A stretch of 64,000 nt of DNA from assembly GCA_011799875.1 (NCBI GenBank), contig CM022298.1, positions 191,230,423 to 191,294,422 of the forward strand, written 5' to 3'. This stretch comes from Thinopyrum elongatum. Lineage: Eukaryota > Streptophyta > Magnoliopsida > Poales > Poaceae. Below the pieces are notes generated by a model that saw nothing but the letters and a program-made list of their open reading frames with translations, ran no database searches and had not been told where the DNA came from. Both the position numbers and the translations under genes were made by a program. The first letter of the stretch is position 1; the number at the start of each line of letters is the position of its first letter. Positions 11,157-22,139 of the stretch are shown one piece after another.

Positions 11157-12056
11157 ATATCAGTATCACCGATGACAACATTAGGGGACTTATCGCTCTT
11201 CTCATGTTTATGCTCCTCTAAGCGGTTAGGACATCTCGGAGCCCAGTGATTAGGGTCACCACAGACATGGCAAAGTCCCTTCCCTTTCTTATGAGAATTC
11301 TTCTTGAAGTTGGTAGAATGTGACAGCTTGTTCTTTGCATCAAACTTGCCTTTGCCCTGAGCTTGTTCTCATTGTTTTTGAACTTGTTGGGCTAGAAGTT
11401 CTTCTTCTGTACCATGTGGGAACTAGAAGCTCCCTCAGCAACTCGAGCACGTGTGTCTTTTGCTCTCGTCTTCTCTTCAACATCAAGAGTACCAATGAGA
11501 TCCGAAACAGAAAACTCATGTCTCTTGTGTTTCAGGGAAGTAGCAAAATTGTTCCACGAAGGTGGAAGCTTGGCAATGATGCCTCTGGCAACAAATTTGT
11601 CCAGCAACACACACTTGAAGTACTCAAGTTCCTTTGCGAGCGATAGTATCTCATGTGCTTGCTGGACAATAGAGCGCTCATCAGTCATCTTATAGTCATA
11701 GAATTGCTCCATGATGTACAACTCGCTGCCGGCGTCCGAGGCCCCAAACTTGGCCTCGAGCGCAGCCCACATGTCCTTGCCATTGTCAAACGACATATAC
11801 GAATCCACAATGGAATCGTCAAGAACACTCAGAAGGGCACCTTTAAAGAGGGTATCGATCTTCTCAAAAGCTTCCTGCTATGCAGGATTAAGATCGCCCT
11901 CAGGCTTGCCCTTGGTGGCGTCATAGCAGTACATGGTCTGGAACCAGTAAACTGCTCTCGTGCGCCACCTCTTATATTGCACCCCCTTAAAGGTAGGCAG
12001 CTTCAAATTTGCAGAAAAACCACTCGGAATAAATTGCCTATAATCAGGTTTTGGAT
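11157..12056 (-). pseudogene. Copia gag (left unit of the tandem array)
   Basis: The best open part, 11,808-11,392, is a copia-type gag polypeptide (MDSYMSFDNGKDMWAALEAK, KTRAKDTRARVAEG). A CCHC knuckle (CHVCGDPNHWAPRC) lies near 11,270-11,230. Downstream coding continues at 810 after removal of the gypsy insertion. The N-terminal part near 12,050-11,810 is frameshifted. It is about 90% or more similar by eye to 16,640-17,537. It begins directly at the LTR edge with no visible primer-binding site. Confidence 0.87.
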
Positions 12057-13004
12057 TGTTGAATATATGAGCAAATTACTACGAGATTTAATCCGAATAA
12101 ACACAAAATAAATCATGATGGCTAAAACAGAGATTAAACTAATCATGTGGACTAGCATAGTAGATGAATAGATCGAATCTATGGCACAGACTAGAAACAT
12201 GAATTCTAACACGATCTCGAACAGGAAGGACAGAATCACATACGGTGCAACGGGAGCAGCACCGTTGGAATTGAGGTTGTCACCCATGTCGTGGAGTAAG
12301 AGGTTGCCGAGGTCGGGGAAGAAGTCATCATCGACGAAGTCGTCGCTAGCAGCAGTCACGCGAGTGCACTCCCCAAAAATCTAATCGCCCCTCTCCCGTA
12401 CAGGATCACGAGAGGCGGGGTTCCGGAGGCCTGCTGTCCCTTCTTGCAGTGCATGCCAAAAGGAGGGATGGAGAAGACTTGCGTGGCGGCGCAATGATCT
12501 GGAATGGTGGTGCAAAACCAAGCGATGCAGCGGTGGCTAGGGTAGACGTCTGCCTGACTATATAATGCGGGCCGGGTAGGTCATGGGAGTTAACCCCAAG
12601 CACAAGTCGCGATCCAAAAGAATCGGAAACGGGTCAGTAATTAACGTGTCCATTAATTATTAATTAATGACTCATTAATTTTTCCCGAGTAGCAAAAATA
12701 TAGACAATGTACGTAGCTCTGTCCTTGGCTCAGCTCATTCCCGCAACCCGCAGCGCGTCGTGACGAGGCGTGGCGTGGCGAGGCGAGCGAGGGTAGGAGT
12801 GCGCGTGTAGGTCTCCTCTTCTCATGCTCATACAATTGGTAGAAGAGCTCACCTTATAAAGAGGTGCAAGTCTCACTCAACTTCCGGGGTGGGACTAAAC
12901 TTTAGTCCCACTCACACCACTCACAAGCTATGCATGAACGGGCCAAGAGAATTTCAGAATTTTATTTGGGCTTTGGGCCAAAGGCCTACTAGAAAATTCC
13001 AACA
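12057..13004 (-). repeat. Copia LTR shared by two tandem units
   Basis: 948 bp. On the minus strand it runs from TGTTGGAATTTT to ATATTCAACA (TG...CA). A TATA-like CTTTATAAGG lies on the minus strand near 12,855. It is the 3' LTR of the middle unit (PPT adjacent at 13,005) and at the same time sits directly upstream of the left unit's gag. It matches 17,538-18,484 along its length. Confidence 0.9.
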
Positions 13005-13017
13005 ATCCCCCACAAAG
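13005..13017 (-). other. Copia polypurine tract
   Basis: CTTTGTGGGGGAT on the minus strand abuts the TGTTGGAAT end of the LTR. The same tract lies at 18,485-18,497 beside the other LTR. Confidence 0.8.
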
Positions 13018-13603
13018 TCTCATTGGCACATCTCATCACTTAGTTACAAAACATTGTTTATATACCGGTGCTTAGTGGATACTGTAAAGTTGAACTTCCA
13101 CTTAGAGGTTTATGCTAGACTAGATCACAACTTGAATAGTGGACTATGCCTTGAACTACAAGTTTTCTGCGAGACTAGTTTCACACAAATTCTTGAATGA
13201 TACCGGGCTGCCGCAAGGCTTCCCCGCTGGTGGAGTGTATATGTCATACTCCAGGGCCTTTCATGAATTTATTAGAGATCACCCAATTCTCACAGACTGC
13301 AACGTTAATAGTCAAATTCATATAGGAGTGTTCCTCAAGAGATGCTCTGCTGGACAACATCTCTGCTTACTCAAATAAGCCACCTGGAACACATTAAGAT
13401 AAATATCAACTTGCCATGCAGATCAGGAGAGTATTGCATTTTCACGGAGTGGGATAATTAAAATAGGGATACTCTCCTCCCAGTTGACCAACAGCTTGTC
13501 TCCCACTTCTACTTCACGGGATCTCCGATCACATAGAGTGGGTTACCACTATGGACAACTCATGCGGTGGGTCTCAAACCCATCTCCATTGATGCATTAT
13601 CTA
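13018..13603 (-). other. Copia 3' untranslated region
   Basis: Non-coding stretch between the pol end and the polypurine tract, colinear with 18,498-19,038 of the right unit. It contains no other insertion. Confidence 0.7.
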
Positions 13604-14038
13604 TCACATTACATGATAAACCCTTTGTGAAGGGATCTGACAAGTTTTTGATGTTTGGATATAATCTAATGTAATAACTCTGGAGTTCCTCAATTTTCTG
13701 ACAGATTTTAGTCTCCTCTTCACATGTCTTGAGGACTTCATATTATCCTTAGAATTGTTTATCTTGACGATCATAGTTTGATTATCACAGTTCATCAGGA
13801 TAAGGGGTATTGGTTTTTCAACCATAGGTAAGTCCGTCAAGAGCTCATGAAGCCACTCTGCTTCAGCAGTGGCAGTGTCTAACGTTGTGAGTTCTGCTTC
13901 CATAGTTGACATCGTTAAGATGGTCTGCTTGCAAGACTTCCAGGAAACAGCGCCACCAACAAGTGCAAAATCATACCCACTTGTGGCCTTGATCTCATCA
14001 GCATTAGATATACAGTTTGAGTCACTATAACCCTCCAC
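13604..14038 (-). pseudogene. Copia RNase H (middle unit)
   Basis: The open segment contains EGYSDSNCISNADEIKAT, WKSCKQTILTMSTMEAEL and NCDNQTMIVKINNSKDN, the conserved Asp/Glu blocks of copia RNase H. It ends with HVKRRLKSVRKLRNSRVI. It is separated from RT by a stop at about 14,050. It corresponds to 19,039-19,560 of the right unit. Confidence 0.9.
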
Positions 14039-14050
14039 TACCCTTTGATA

Positions 14051-15124
14051 CTAGGTGTAGTAAATCCCATAGCTCGCAGTGACTTTCAAATAGTGCATAA
14101 CTCTCTCAAGTGCATGCCAATGATCACCTCCCGGTTTTGACACAAACCGACTCAGTTTGCTCACAGCAAAAGAGATGTCAGGCGTCGTGGCACTCGCCAA
14201 ATACATAAGCGAGCCAATAATCTGAGAATACCTCAGTTGATCTCTAGCGATCCTTCGATTCTTACGAAGCAACACACTAGAATCATATGGAGTTGGGGAA
14301 GGCTTGCAGTCACTATACCCAAAGCGACTCAAAACCTTTTTCACATAGTGACACTGAAGTAGTGTAATCCCACCATTCACATCTCTCAAAAACTTGATGT
14401 TTAAGATAACATCAGCTAATCCTAGATCCTTCATCTCAAAACAACGAGATAAGAAATCCTTAACCTCCTTGATTAAATAAAGTTTGGTTCCAAATATCAG
14501 TATGTCATCGACATATAGACAAAGAATAACTCCTTCGCCCCCACCATTGCGATAGTACACACACTTGTCACCATCGTTTACTACAAAGCCTGCAACAGTT
14601 AATGTTCTTTCAAACTTCTGATGCCAATACTTAGGAGCTTGTTTAAGGCCATATAAAGACTTTAATAACTTGCACACCTTTCCTTCCTGACCAGGTACTA
14701 AAAAACCATCTGGCTGATCCATGTAAATTTCCTCCTTCAACTCTCCATTGAGGAAAGCCGTCTTAACGTCCATTTGATGACCGAGAAGACCATGTGAGGC
14801 TGCCAGTGATAGCAGCACCCGAATAGTGGTCAATCTAGCCACGGGTGAGTAAGTATCAAAGAAGTCTTCACCTTCTTTATGCGTATAACCCTTAGCCACA
14901 AGCCGTGCCTTGTATTTTTCAATCATACCATCAGGTCTAAGCTTCTTCTTGAACGCCCACTTACATCCTACAGGTTTGCACCCATAAGGACGGTCAATGA
15001 TCTCCCAAGTTCCATTAGCTAAGATGGAATCCATCTCGCTACAAACAGCTTCCTTCCAGTAGTCAGCATCAGGAGATGCATAGGCTTCAGAAATAGTCCT
15101 GGTTGTGTCATCCACGAGGTACAC
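14051..15124 (-). pseudogene. Copia reverse transcriptase (middle unit)
   Basis: A 357-codon open segment carries KWAFKKKLRPDG, KARLVAKGYTHKEGEDF, MDVKTAFLNGELKEEIYM, KSLYGLKQAPKYWHQKF and CLYVDDILIFGT. The catalytic YVDD box and upstream Asp are intact. The segment ends at a stop before RNase H. Its N-terminal link to integrase is also broken by a TAG near 15,162. This is one of the better preserved reading frames of the array. Confidence 0.93.
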
Positions 15125-15163
15125 AATGAAATCATTACCAAAGGAGTTTGCAGTCCTTTGTCG

Positions 15164-16641
15164 CTAATTCCTTACAGGAGTTTCATTATGATCCTCCACA
15201 GGATTCTCAACATGTTCCATCACAATGGTGGGTTCAGGAATTACAGCTAAATCCTGACCAGATGGAGTAGGTATCTCCTGATTTGATGAACTCGACATAT
15301 CCTTCATAGGAAATATGTCCTCAAAGAAAGTCGCATCATTCGACTCCATAATCGTACCAACATGCATGTCAGATACCTCAGATTTTATTATCAAAAATCT
15401 ATAGCCAATGCTATGAAAAGCATAGCCCAGAAGAACACAATCCATAGTTTTTGGTCCAAGTTTGCGCTTCTTGGGAATTGGTATATTGACTTTCGCCAAA
15501 CAACCCCAAGTACGTAGGTAAGAGAGTTTCAACCTTTTCCTTTCCCATTCTGCAAATGGAGTTATGGTATTATGCTTTGGGGGAACTCGATTTAGGACAT
15601 GACACGCAGTCATTAATGCCTCCCCCCACCATTCCTTGTAAAGACCCGATGTGTCTAACATGGCGTTAACCAAATCAATTAGAGTTCGGTTCTTTCTTTC
15701 GGCCACCCCATTTGACTGATGTGAGTAGGGAGGCGTCCTCTCATGGATTATACCATGTTTCGCACAAAACAAATCAAATTCATTAGAAAAATACTCTCCA
15801 CCATGATCAGACCTTAGCCGATTAATTTTTCGATCAAGTTAGTTCTCTGTTTCAGCTTTATAGTTTTTGAAGAAAGTTAAAGCCTCATGTTTTGATTTCA
15901 TAAGATACACATAACAATATCTAGTGGAGTCATCAATCAACGTCATCAAGTATCTCTTTCCACCTTTTGTCAACACGCCATTCATCTCACAAAGATCAGA
16001 ATGTATAAGCTCCAGTGGCGCCAAGTCTCTTGCCTCTGCAGTCTTATATGGGACTTGCAAGGTTGCTTAGCTTGCACACATACTTGGCACTTGGAGCCTT
16101 TGATCGTAGGGATTTTTGGAATTAAATTCATATTGGCTAGCTGCTTCATGCAACCAAAGTTAATATGACAAAGTCTCGAATGCCAAATATCAGACTCATT
16201 ATCATGGCAAACATTATTAATAACTTCAGTGCAAATATCTGACAAAGATAGGCGGAACAAGCCTTCACACTCATAGCCTTTTCCACAAAATTGTCTACAC
16301 TTGGAAATTACAACTTTATTGGACTCAAAAACCAACTTAAGACAATCTCGACATAAAAGGGAACCGCTGACGAGATTCTTATTGATGCACGGCACATGAT
16401 GAACGTTCTTCAGATGCACGATCTTCCCTGAAGTAAACTTCAGATCGACCGTACTGACACCTCGAACAATGGCATGTGACCCGTTCCCCATCAGCACGGC
16501 AGAAGTCCCTGTGAGCTGGTAAGAAGAAAACATGGAGGCGTCAACACAAACATGTACATTCGCACCGGTGTCAATTAACCAATCAGGAGATTGAAATACT
16601 GAAAGGATGGTAGGAAGAATACCGTACCCAGATTCTTTCAT
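15164..16641 (-). pseudogene. Copia protease and integrase (middle unit)
   Basis: 16,641-15,982 covers protease (WLIDTGANVHVC) and GAG-pre-integrase (LCHINFGCMKQL, CQVCVQAKQPC). 16,060-15,839 holds the integrase first Asp (LIHSDLCEMNGV) and second Asp (MTLIDDSTRY). 15,772-15,164 has the Glu-containing SNGVAERKNRTLID and the copia-specific C-terminal TWGCLAKVNIP. At least two frame breaks separate them. Confidence 0.9.
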
Positions 16642-17547
16642 ATCAGTATCACCGATGACAACATTGGCGGACTTGCCGCTCTTCTCATGTTCGCGCTCCT
16701 CAAAGCAGTTAAGACATCTTGGAGCCCAGTGATTAGGATCAGCGTAGACATGGCAAAGTCCCTTCCCTTACTTATGAGAATTCTTCTTGAAGTTGGTAGA
16801 ATGTGATGGCTTATTCTTTGCATCAAACTTGCCTTTGCCCTGAGTTTTGTTCTTGTTGTTTTTGAACTTGTTGGGCTGGAAGCTCTTCTTCTCTACCATG
16901 TGGGCACTAGAAGCTCCCTCAGCAACTCGAGCACGTGTGTCTTTTGCTCTCACCTTCTCTTCAACATCAAGAATACTAATGAGATCCGAAACGGAAAACT
17001 CCTGTCTCTTGTGTTTCAGGGAAGTAGCAAAATTGTACCACGAAGGTGGAAGCTTGGCAATGAAGCCTTCGGCAACAAATTTGTCCGGCAACACACACTT
17101 GAAGTACTCAAGTTCCTTTGCGAGCGGTTGTATCTCATGAGCTTGCTGGACAACAGAGCGCTCATCAGTCATCTTATAGTCATAGAATTGCTCCATGACG
17201 TACAACTCACCGCCGGCGTCCGAGGCCCCAAACTTGGCCTCAAGCGCAGCCCACATGTCCTTGCCATTGTCAAACGACATATACGAATCCACAATGGAAT
17301 CATCAAGAACACTTAGAAGGGCGCCTTTAAAGAGGGTATCAATCTTCTCAAAAGCTTCCTTCTGTGCAGGATTAAGATCGCCGTCAGGCTTGCCCTTGGT
17401 GGCGTCATAGCCGTACATGGTCTGGAACCAGTAAACTGCTCTCATGCGCCACCTCTTATATTGCACCCCGTTAAAGGTAGGCGGCTTCAGATGCGCAACA
17501 AAACCACTCGGAGTAAATTGCCTATAATCATGCTGATTGTTCAACAT
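16640..17547 (-). pseudogene. Copia gag (middle unit)
   Basis: Open from the ATG at 17,547, which lies within the last bases of the LTR, to 16,768. It contains the gag-polypeptide core (MSFDNGKDMWAALEAKFG). The frame stops at HK-TAA where the left unit has HKKGKG, a single A-to-T change. The downstream knuckle reads C-H-V-Y-A-D, losing its second Cys. No primer-binding site separates LTR and gag. Confidence 0.9.
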
Positions 17548-18484
17548 ATGAGCAAATTACTACGAGATTTAATCCGAATAAACACAAAATAAATCATGAT
17601 GGCTATAATCGAGATTAAACTAATCATGTGGACTAGGAGAGTAGATGAACATATCGAATCTAGGGAACATAGTAGAAACATGAATTCTAACATGATCTCG
17701 AACAGGAAGGACAGAATCACAAATGGTGCAACGGGGCAGCACCGTTGGCATTGAGGTTCTCACCCAAGTCGTGGATGAAGAGGTTGCCGATGTCAGGGAA
17801 GAAGTCATCGTCGACGAAGTCGTCGCTGCCAGCAGCCGCGCGAGTGCGCTCCCCAAAAACCTGATCGCCCCTCTCCCGTATAGGATCACGAGAGGCGGGG
17901 TTACAGAGGCCTGATGTCTCTTCTCGTGCTGCATGCCGAAAGGAGGGATGGAGAAGACTTGCGTGGCGACACAATGATCTGGAACGGTGGTGCGAAACCA
18001 TGCGATGCGGCGGTGGCTAGGGTAGACATCTGCCTGACTATATAATGCGGACCGGGTAGGTCGTGGGAATAAACCCCACGCCCAAGTCGCGATCCAAAAG
18101 AATCAGAAACGGGTCAGTAATTAATGTGTCCGTTAATCATTAATTAATGACTCATTAATTTTTCCCGAGCAGCAAAAATATAGACAACATGCATAGCTCT
18201 GTCCTCGGCTCGGCTCATTCCCGCAACCCGCGGCGCATCGTGACGAGGCGTGGCGTGGCGAGGCGAGCGAGGAGGAGGAGTGCGCGTGTAGATCTCCTCC
18301 TCTCATGCTCATACAAGTGGTAGAAGAGCCCACCTTATAAAGAGGTGCAAGTCTCCTCAACTTCCGGGGTGTGACTAAACTTTAGTCCCACTCACACCAC
18401 TGACAAGCTATGCAAGAATGGGCCAAGAGAATTTCAAAATTTTAGTTGGGCTTTGGGCCAAAGGCCTACTAGCAAATTCCAACA
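17538..18484 (-). repeat. Copia LTR shared by middle and right units
   Basis: 947 bp, colinear with 12,057-13,004 at an offset of 5,480 bp. It ends CATATGTTGAACA on the minus strand. The adjoining right side is the polypurine tract and pol 3' end of a third unit. Confidence 0.9.
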
Positions 18485-20653
18485 ATCCCCCACAAAGTCT
18501 CATTGGCACATCTCATCACTTAGTTCCAAAACATTGTTTATATACTGGTGCTTAGTGGAGACTGTAAAGTTGAACTGCCACTTAGAGGTTTATGCTATAC
18601 TAGATCAGAACTTGAATAATGGACTATTCCTTGAACTACAAGTTTTTTGCAAGACTAGTTTCACACAAATTCTTGACCGATACTGGGCTGCCGCAAGGCC
18701 TCCCCGTAGGTGGAGCGTATACGTCATACTCCAGGGCCTTTCATCAATTTATTAAAGAACACCCAATACTCACAGACTGCGACATTAACAGTCAAATTCA
18801 TATAGATGTGTTCCTCAGGAGATGCTCTGCAGGATAGCATCTCTGCTTACTCAAATAAGCCACTTGAACACATTAAGATAACTATCAACCTGCCATGCAG
18901 ATCAGGAGAGTATTGCATTTTCACGGAGTGGGATAATTAAAATAGGGATACTCTCCTCCCAGTTGACCAACAGCTTGTCTCCCACTTCTACTTCACGGGA
19001 TCTCCGATCACATAGAGTGGGTTAACACTGTGGGCAACTCATGCGGTGGGTCTCAAACCCATCTCCATTGATGCATTATCTATCACATTACGTGATAAAA
19101 CCTTTGTGAAGGGATCTGCCAAGTTTTTCGACGTTTGGATATAATCCAACGTAATAACTCCGGAGTTCCTCAATTTTCTGACAAATTTTAGTCTCCTCTT
19201 CACATGGCTTGAGGAATTCATATTATCCTTAGAACTGTTTATCTTGACGATCACAGTTTGATTATCACAGTTCATCAGGATAAGGGGTATTGGTTTTTCA
19301 ACCATAGGTAAGTCTGTCAAGAGCTCACGAAGCCACACTGCTTAAACAATGGTAGTGTGTAACGCTGTGAGTTTTGCTTCCATAGTTGACCTCGTTAGGA
19401 TGGTCTGCTTGCAAGACTTCCAGGAAACATAGCCACCACCAAGTGTAAAAACATAACCACTTGTGGCCTTAATCTCATCAGCATCAGATATCCAGTTTGA
19501 GTCACTATAACCCTCCAGTACCCTTGGATACCCGGTGTAGTGAATCCCATAGCTCGCGGTGCTTTTCAAATAGCGCATAACTCTCTCAAGCGCATGCCAA
19601 TGATCATATCCCAGTTTTGACACAAACCGACTTAGTTTGCTCACAGCAAAAGAGATGTCAGGCCTCGTGGCACTCGCCAAATACATAAGCGAGCCAATAA
19701 TCTGAGAATACCTAAGTTGATCTCTAGCGATCCGTTGATTCTTACGAAGCAACACATTAGAATCATATGGAGTTGGGGAAGGCTTGGAATCGCTATACCC
19801 AAAGCGACTCAAAACCTTTTCTACGTAGTGAGACTGAAGCAGTGTAATCCCACCATTCTCATCTCTCAATAGCTTGATGTTTAAGATAACATCAGCTACT
19901 CCTAGATCCTTCATCTCAAAACAATGAGATAAGAAATCCTTAACCTCCTTGATTAAATCAAGTTTGGTTCCAAAGATCGGTATGTCATCGACATACAGAC
20001 AAAGAATAACTCCTTTGCCCCCACCATGGCGATAGTACACACACTTGTCACCATCGTTTACTACAAAGCCTGCAGCAGTTAATGTTCTTTCGAACTTCTC
20101 ATGCCAGTCCTTAGGAGCTTGTTTAAGGCCATATAAAGACTTCAATAACTTGCACACCTTTCCTTCCTGACCAGGTACTACAAAACCATCTGGCTGATCC
20201 ATGTAAATTTCCTCCTTAGACTCTCCATTGAGGAAAGCCGTCTTAACGTCCAATTGTTGAACGAGAAGACCATGTGAGGCAGCCAGTGATAGCAGCACCC
20301 GAATAGTGGTCAATCTAGCCACGGGTGAGTAAGTATCAAAGAAGTCTTCACCTTCTTTCTGGGTATAACCCTTAGCCACAAGCCGTGGCTTGTACTTTTC
20401 AATCGTACCATCAGGTCTAAGCTTCTTCTTGAACACCACTTACATCCTACAGGTTTTCACCCATAAGGACGGTCAGTGATCTCCCAGGTTCCTTTAGCTA
20501 AGATGGAATCCATCTCACTACGAACGGCTTTCTTCCAGTAGTCAGTATCAGGAGATGCATAGGCTTCTAAAATAGTCCTGGGTGTGTCATCCACGAGGTA
20601 CACAATGAAATCATCACCAAAGGACTTTGCAGTCCTTTGTCTCTTACTCCTTA
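18485..20653 (-). pseudogene. Copia pol 3' part (right unit), truncated by CACTA
   Basis: RT and RNase H are recognisable at 20,714-19,039 (KTAFLNGESKEEIYM, CLYVDDIPIFGT, EGYSDSNWISDADEIKAT). The box CLYVDDIPIF has Pro in place of the usual Leu after VDD. Frameshifts occur near 20,440 and 19,340. 18,498-19,038 is the 3' untranslated part. Homology stops at 20,653, where CACTACAAAA begins. Gag, protease and integrase of this unit are not in the window. Confidence 0.9.
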
Positions 20654-20690
20654 CACTACAAAAAAAAGATACATCTGTGACATTTTGGGT
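20654..20690 (+). repeat. CACTA terminal inverted repeat and subterminal region
   Basis: CACTACAAAAAAAAGATAC matches the CACTA terminus class. It is preceded by TTA, a possible 3-bp TSD whose partner is not in view. Confidence 0.75.
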
Positions 20691-21014
20691 CGAACGAATT
20701 TTTTTTTCTGTCATGCTTATGGCACTTCTATGACGATAATTGTGACAAAAGCACGTATCATCATAGATGTGGTGGGCTCCTACTTCTATGACAAAAAATC
20801 AAGACCGAAAATGGGCTTTTCGTCCTGGGCGGGCCGGGGACGCACCTGCATGACATTCTTTGGGCCACCCATGACGGAAAAAATCATGGTAGAAGCGAGG
20901 GCGAGGAAAATATCGGGGAGTTCCCGGTTACGGTGGGTGGTCGGGGCCGAGCGATGCACTGTGGTTTGCTTGTTTCTCTCTTGTACGCGTGTGTGTGCGA
21001 GGCATTGGCTAACT

Positions 21015-21200
21015 GTACCTGAGCGATCGCACTAGCTACGTTACTGAACCCAAGCGATCGATCCATTGGCTGTTAACTGAACCCGAGCGATTCATTCGCT
21101 GCTGACTGAACCTGAGCGATTCCTTCGCTGCTGCTGCTAACTGAACCCGAGCGATCGATCACTGCTGCTGCTTACTGAAGCCGATCGAGCCCCGTGCGAG
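21015..21200. repeat. Short tandem repeats with core ACTGAACCCGAGCGAT
   Basis: About five imperfect units of 35-45 bp built around the core ACTGAACC(C/T)GAGCGAT, spaced by CGCTGCTG-like sequence. Internal CACTA repeat block with no coding content. Confidence 0.7.
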
Positions 21201-21224
21201 ACGTAGCCAGCCGGTGTTGGGTTG

Positions 21225-21850
21225 TCTCTCGATGAACAGTGACAGTTGCTACCGTGCGTGCGGTACGTAGAACGAGTCGAGACGTCATGAGTCAAGCCGG
21301 TTGGTTGGCTGTGGATGAACAGTTCCCGATGGGGGTTGGATGAACAGGACCCCATGGTAGTAGGCCGTTGCCGCTGGATGAACAGGACACCGAGGAGGCC
21401 GCCACATCCCAGCCGGTTGGGGGTGGATGAACATGACCCCGTGGAGGCTGGATGAACAGTAGCCCGTGGATGAACAGTAGCAGGTGGAGGCTGGAGGAAG
21501 TCGACGGTGGATGAACAGTATCCCGTGGAGGCTGGAGCGAGGCAGTAGACGGTGGATGAACAGGACCCCATTTCGATCGTAGGCGCTCCAATAGAAGTCC
21601 GTTTCCTCTGTTTTACGGTACGCCACACCCCTCCTGATCAACAGGACCCCGTTTTGACCGTAGGCACTCGAACAGAAGTTCGTTTCCTCCGTTTTACGGT
21701 ACGCCAGACCCTTCCCGATGAACAGGACCCCATTTCGACCGTACGCGGTCGAACAGAAAGGCCGTTTCCTTCGTTCTGTGGTAAGCCAGACCTCGTTTCA
21801 GCTGTTCCGTCCAAGCCGGTTGGCTCCCGATGAACACAACACCGTTGCTG
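21225..21850. repeat. Interspersed repeat block with core GATGAACAG
   Basis: The core (G/C)GATGAACAG or a one-base variant occurs about twelve times, often as GTGGATGAACAGGACCCC, with spacing of 20-110 bp. The third quarter also repeats a GTTTTACGGTACGCCA segment. Part of the CACTA interior. Confidence 0.75.
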
Positions 21851-22139
21851 CCATCCGCTGCCTCTCCATGTACACGAGCCCTGGCCGTACGTATGCGCGA
21901 GTAGGTGTTCAAGACCCCGCCCGTATGTCTGTACGTGGCCGTACTTTTTGTGATTTGGCTGTACGTACATGTAAACAGTTTAGAAGGGACTGCCTAAACT
22001 GCTACGTCGGGGGCTCTACTACTACACGTGCCGCTGCTTGCTCGGCCACGGTTCATCGTTGCAGAGAGACCGATCGACTAGTATGTACGTACACATTCGC
22101 GACCAGACAGACAACCCTACGTATGTTCGACCGGGTGGG

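Larger units (their letters stand above)
12057..18484 (-). mobile_element. Middle copia unit: LTR, gag-pol, LTR
   Basis: Two colinear LTRs (948 and 947 bp) flank a 4.5-kb internal region coding gag, protease, integrase, RT and RNase H in copia order on the minus strand. No TSD flanks it, because copia coding sequence rather than host DNA lies on both sides: pol 3' end on the right, gag on the left. It is thus one period of a tandem array rather than an independent insertion. Confidence 0.9.

Noticed and set aside
21137..21641. Minus-strand ORFs with repeated VHPPSTG phrases
   Set aside because: They translate the GATGAACAG repeat block in all frames; no start context or domain.
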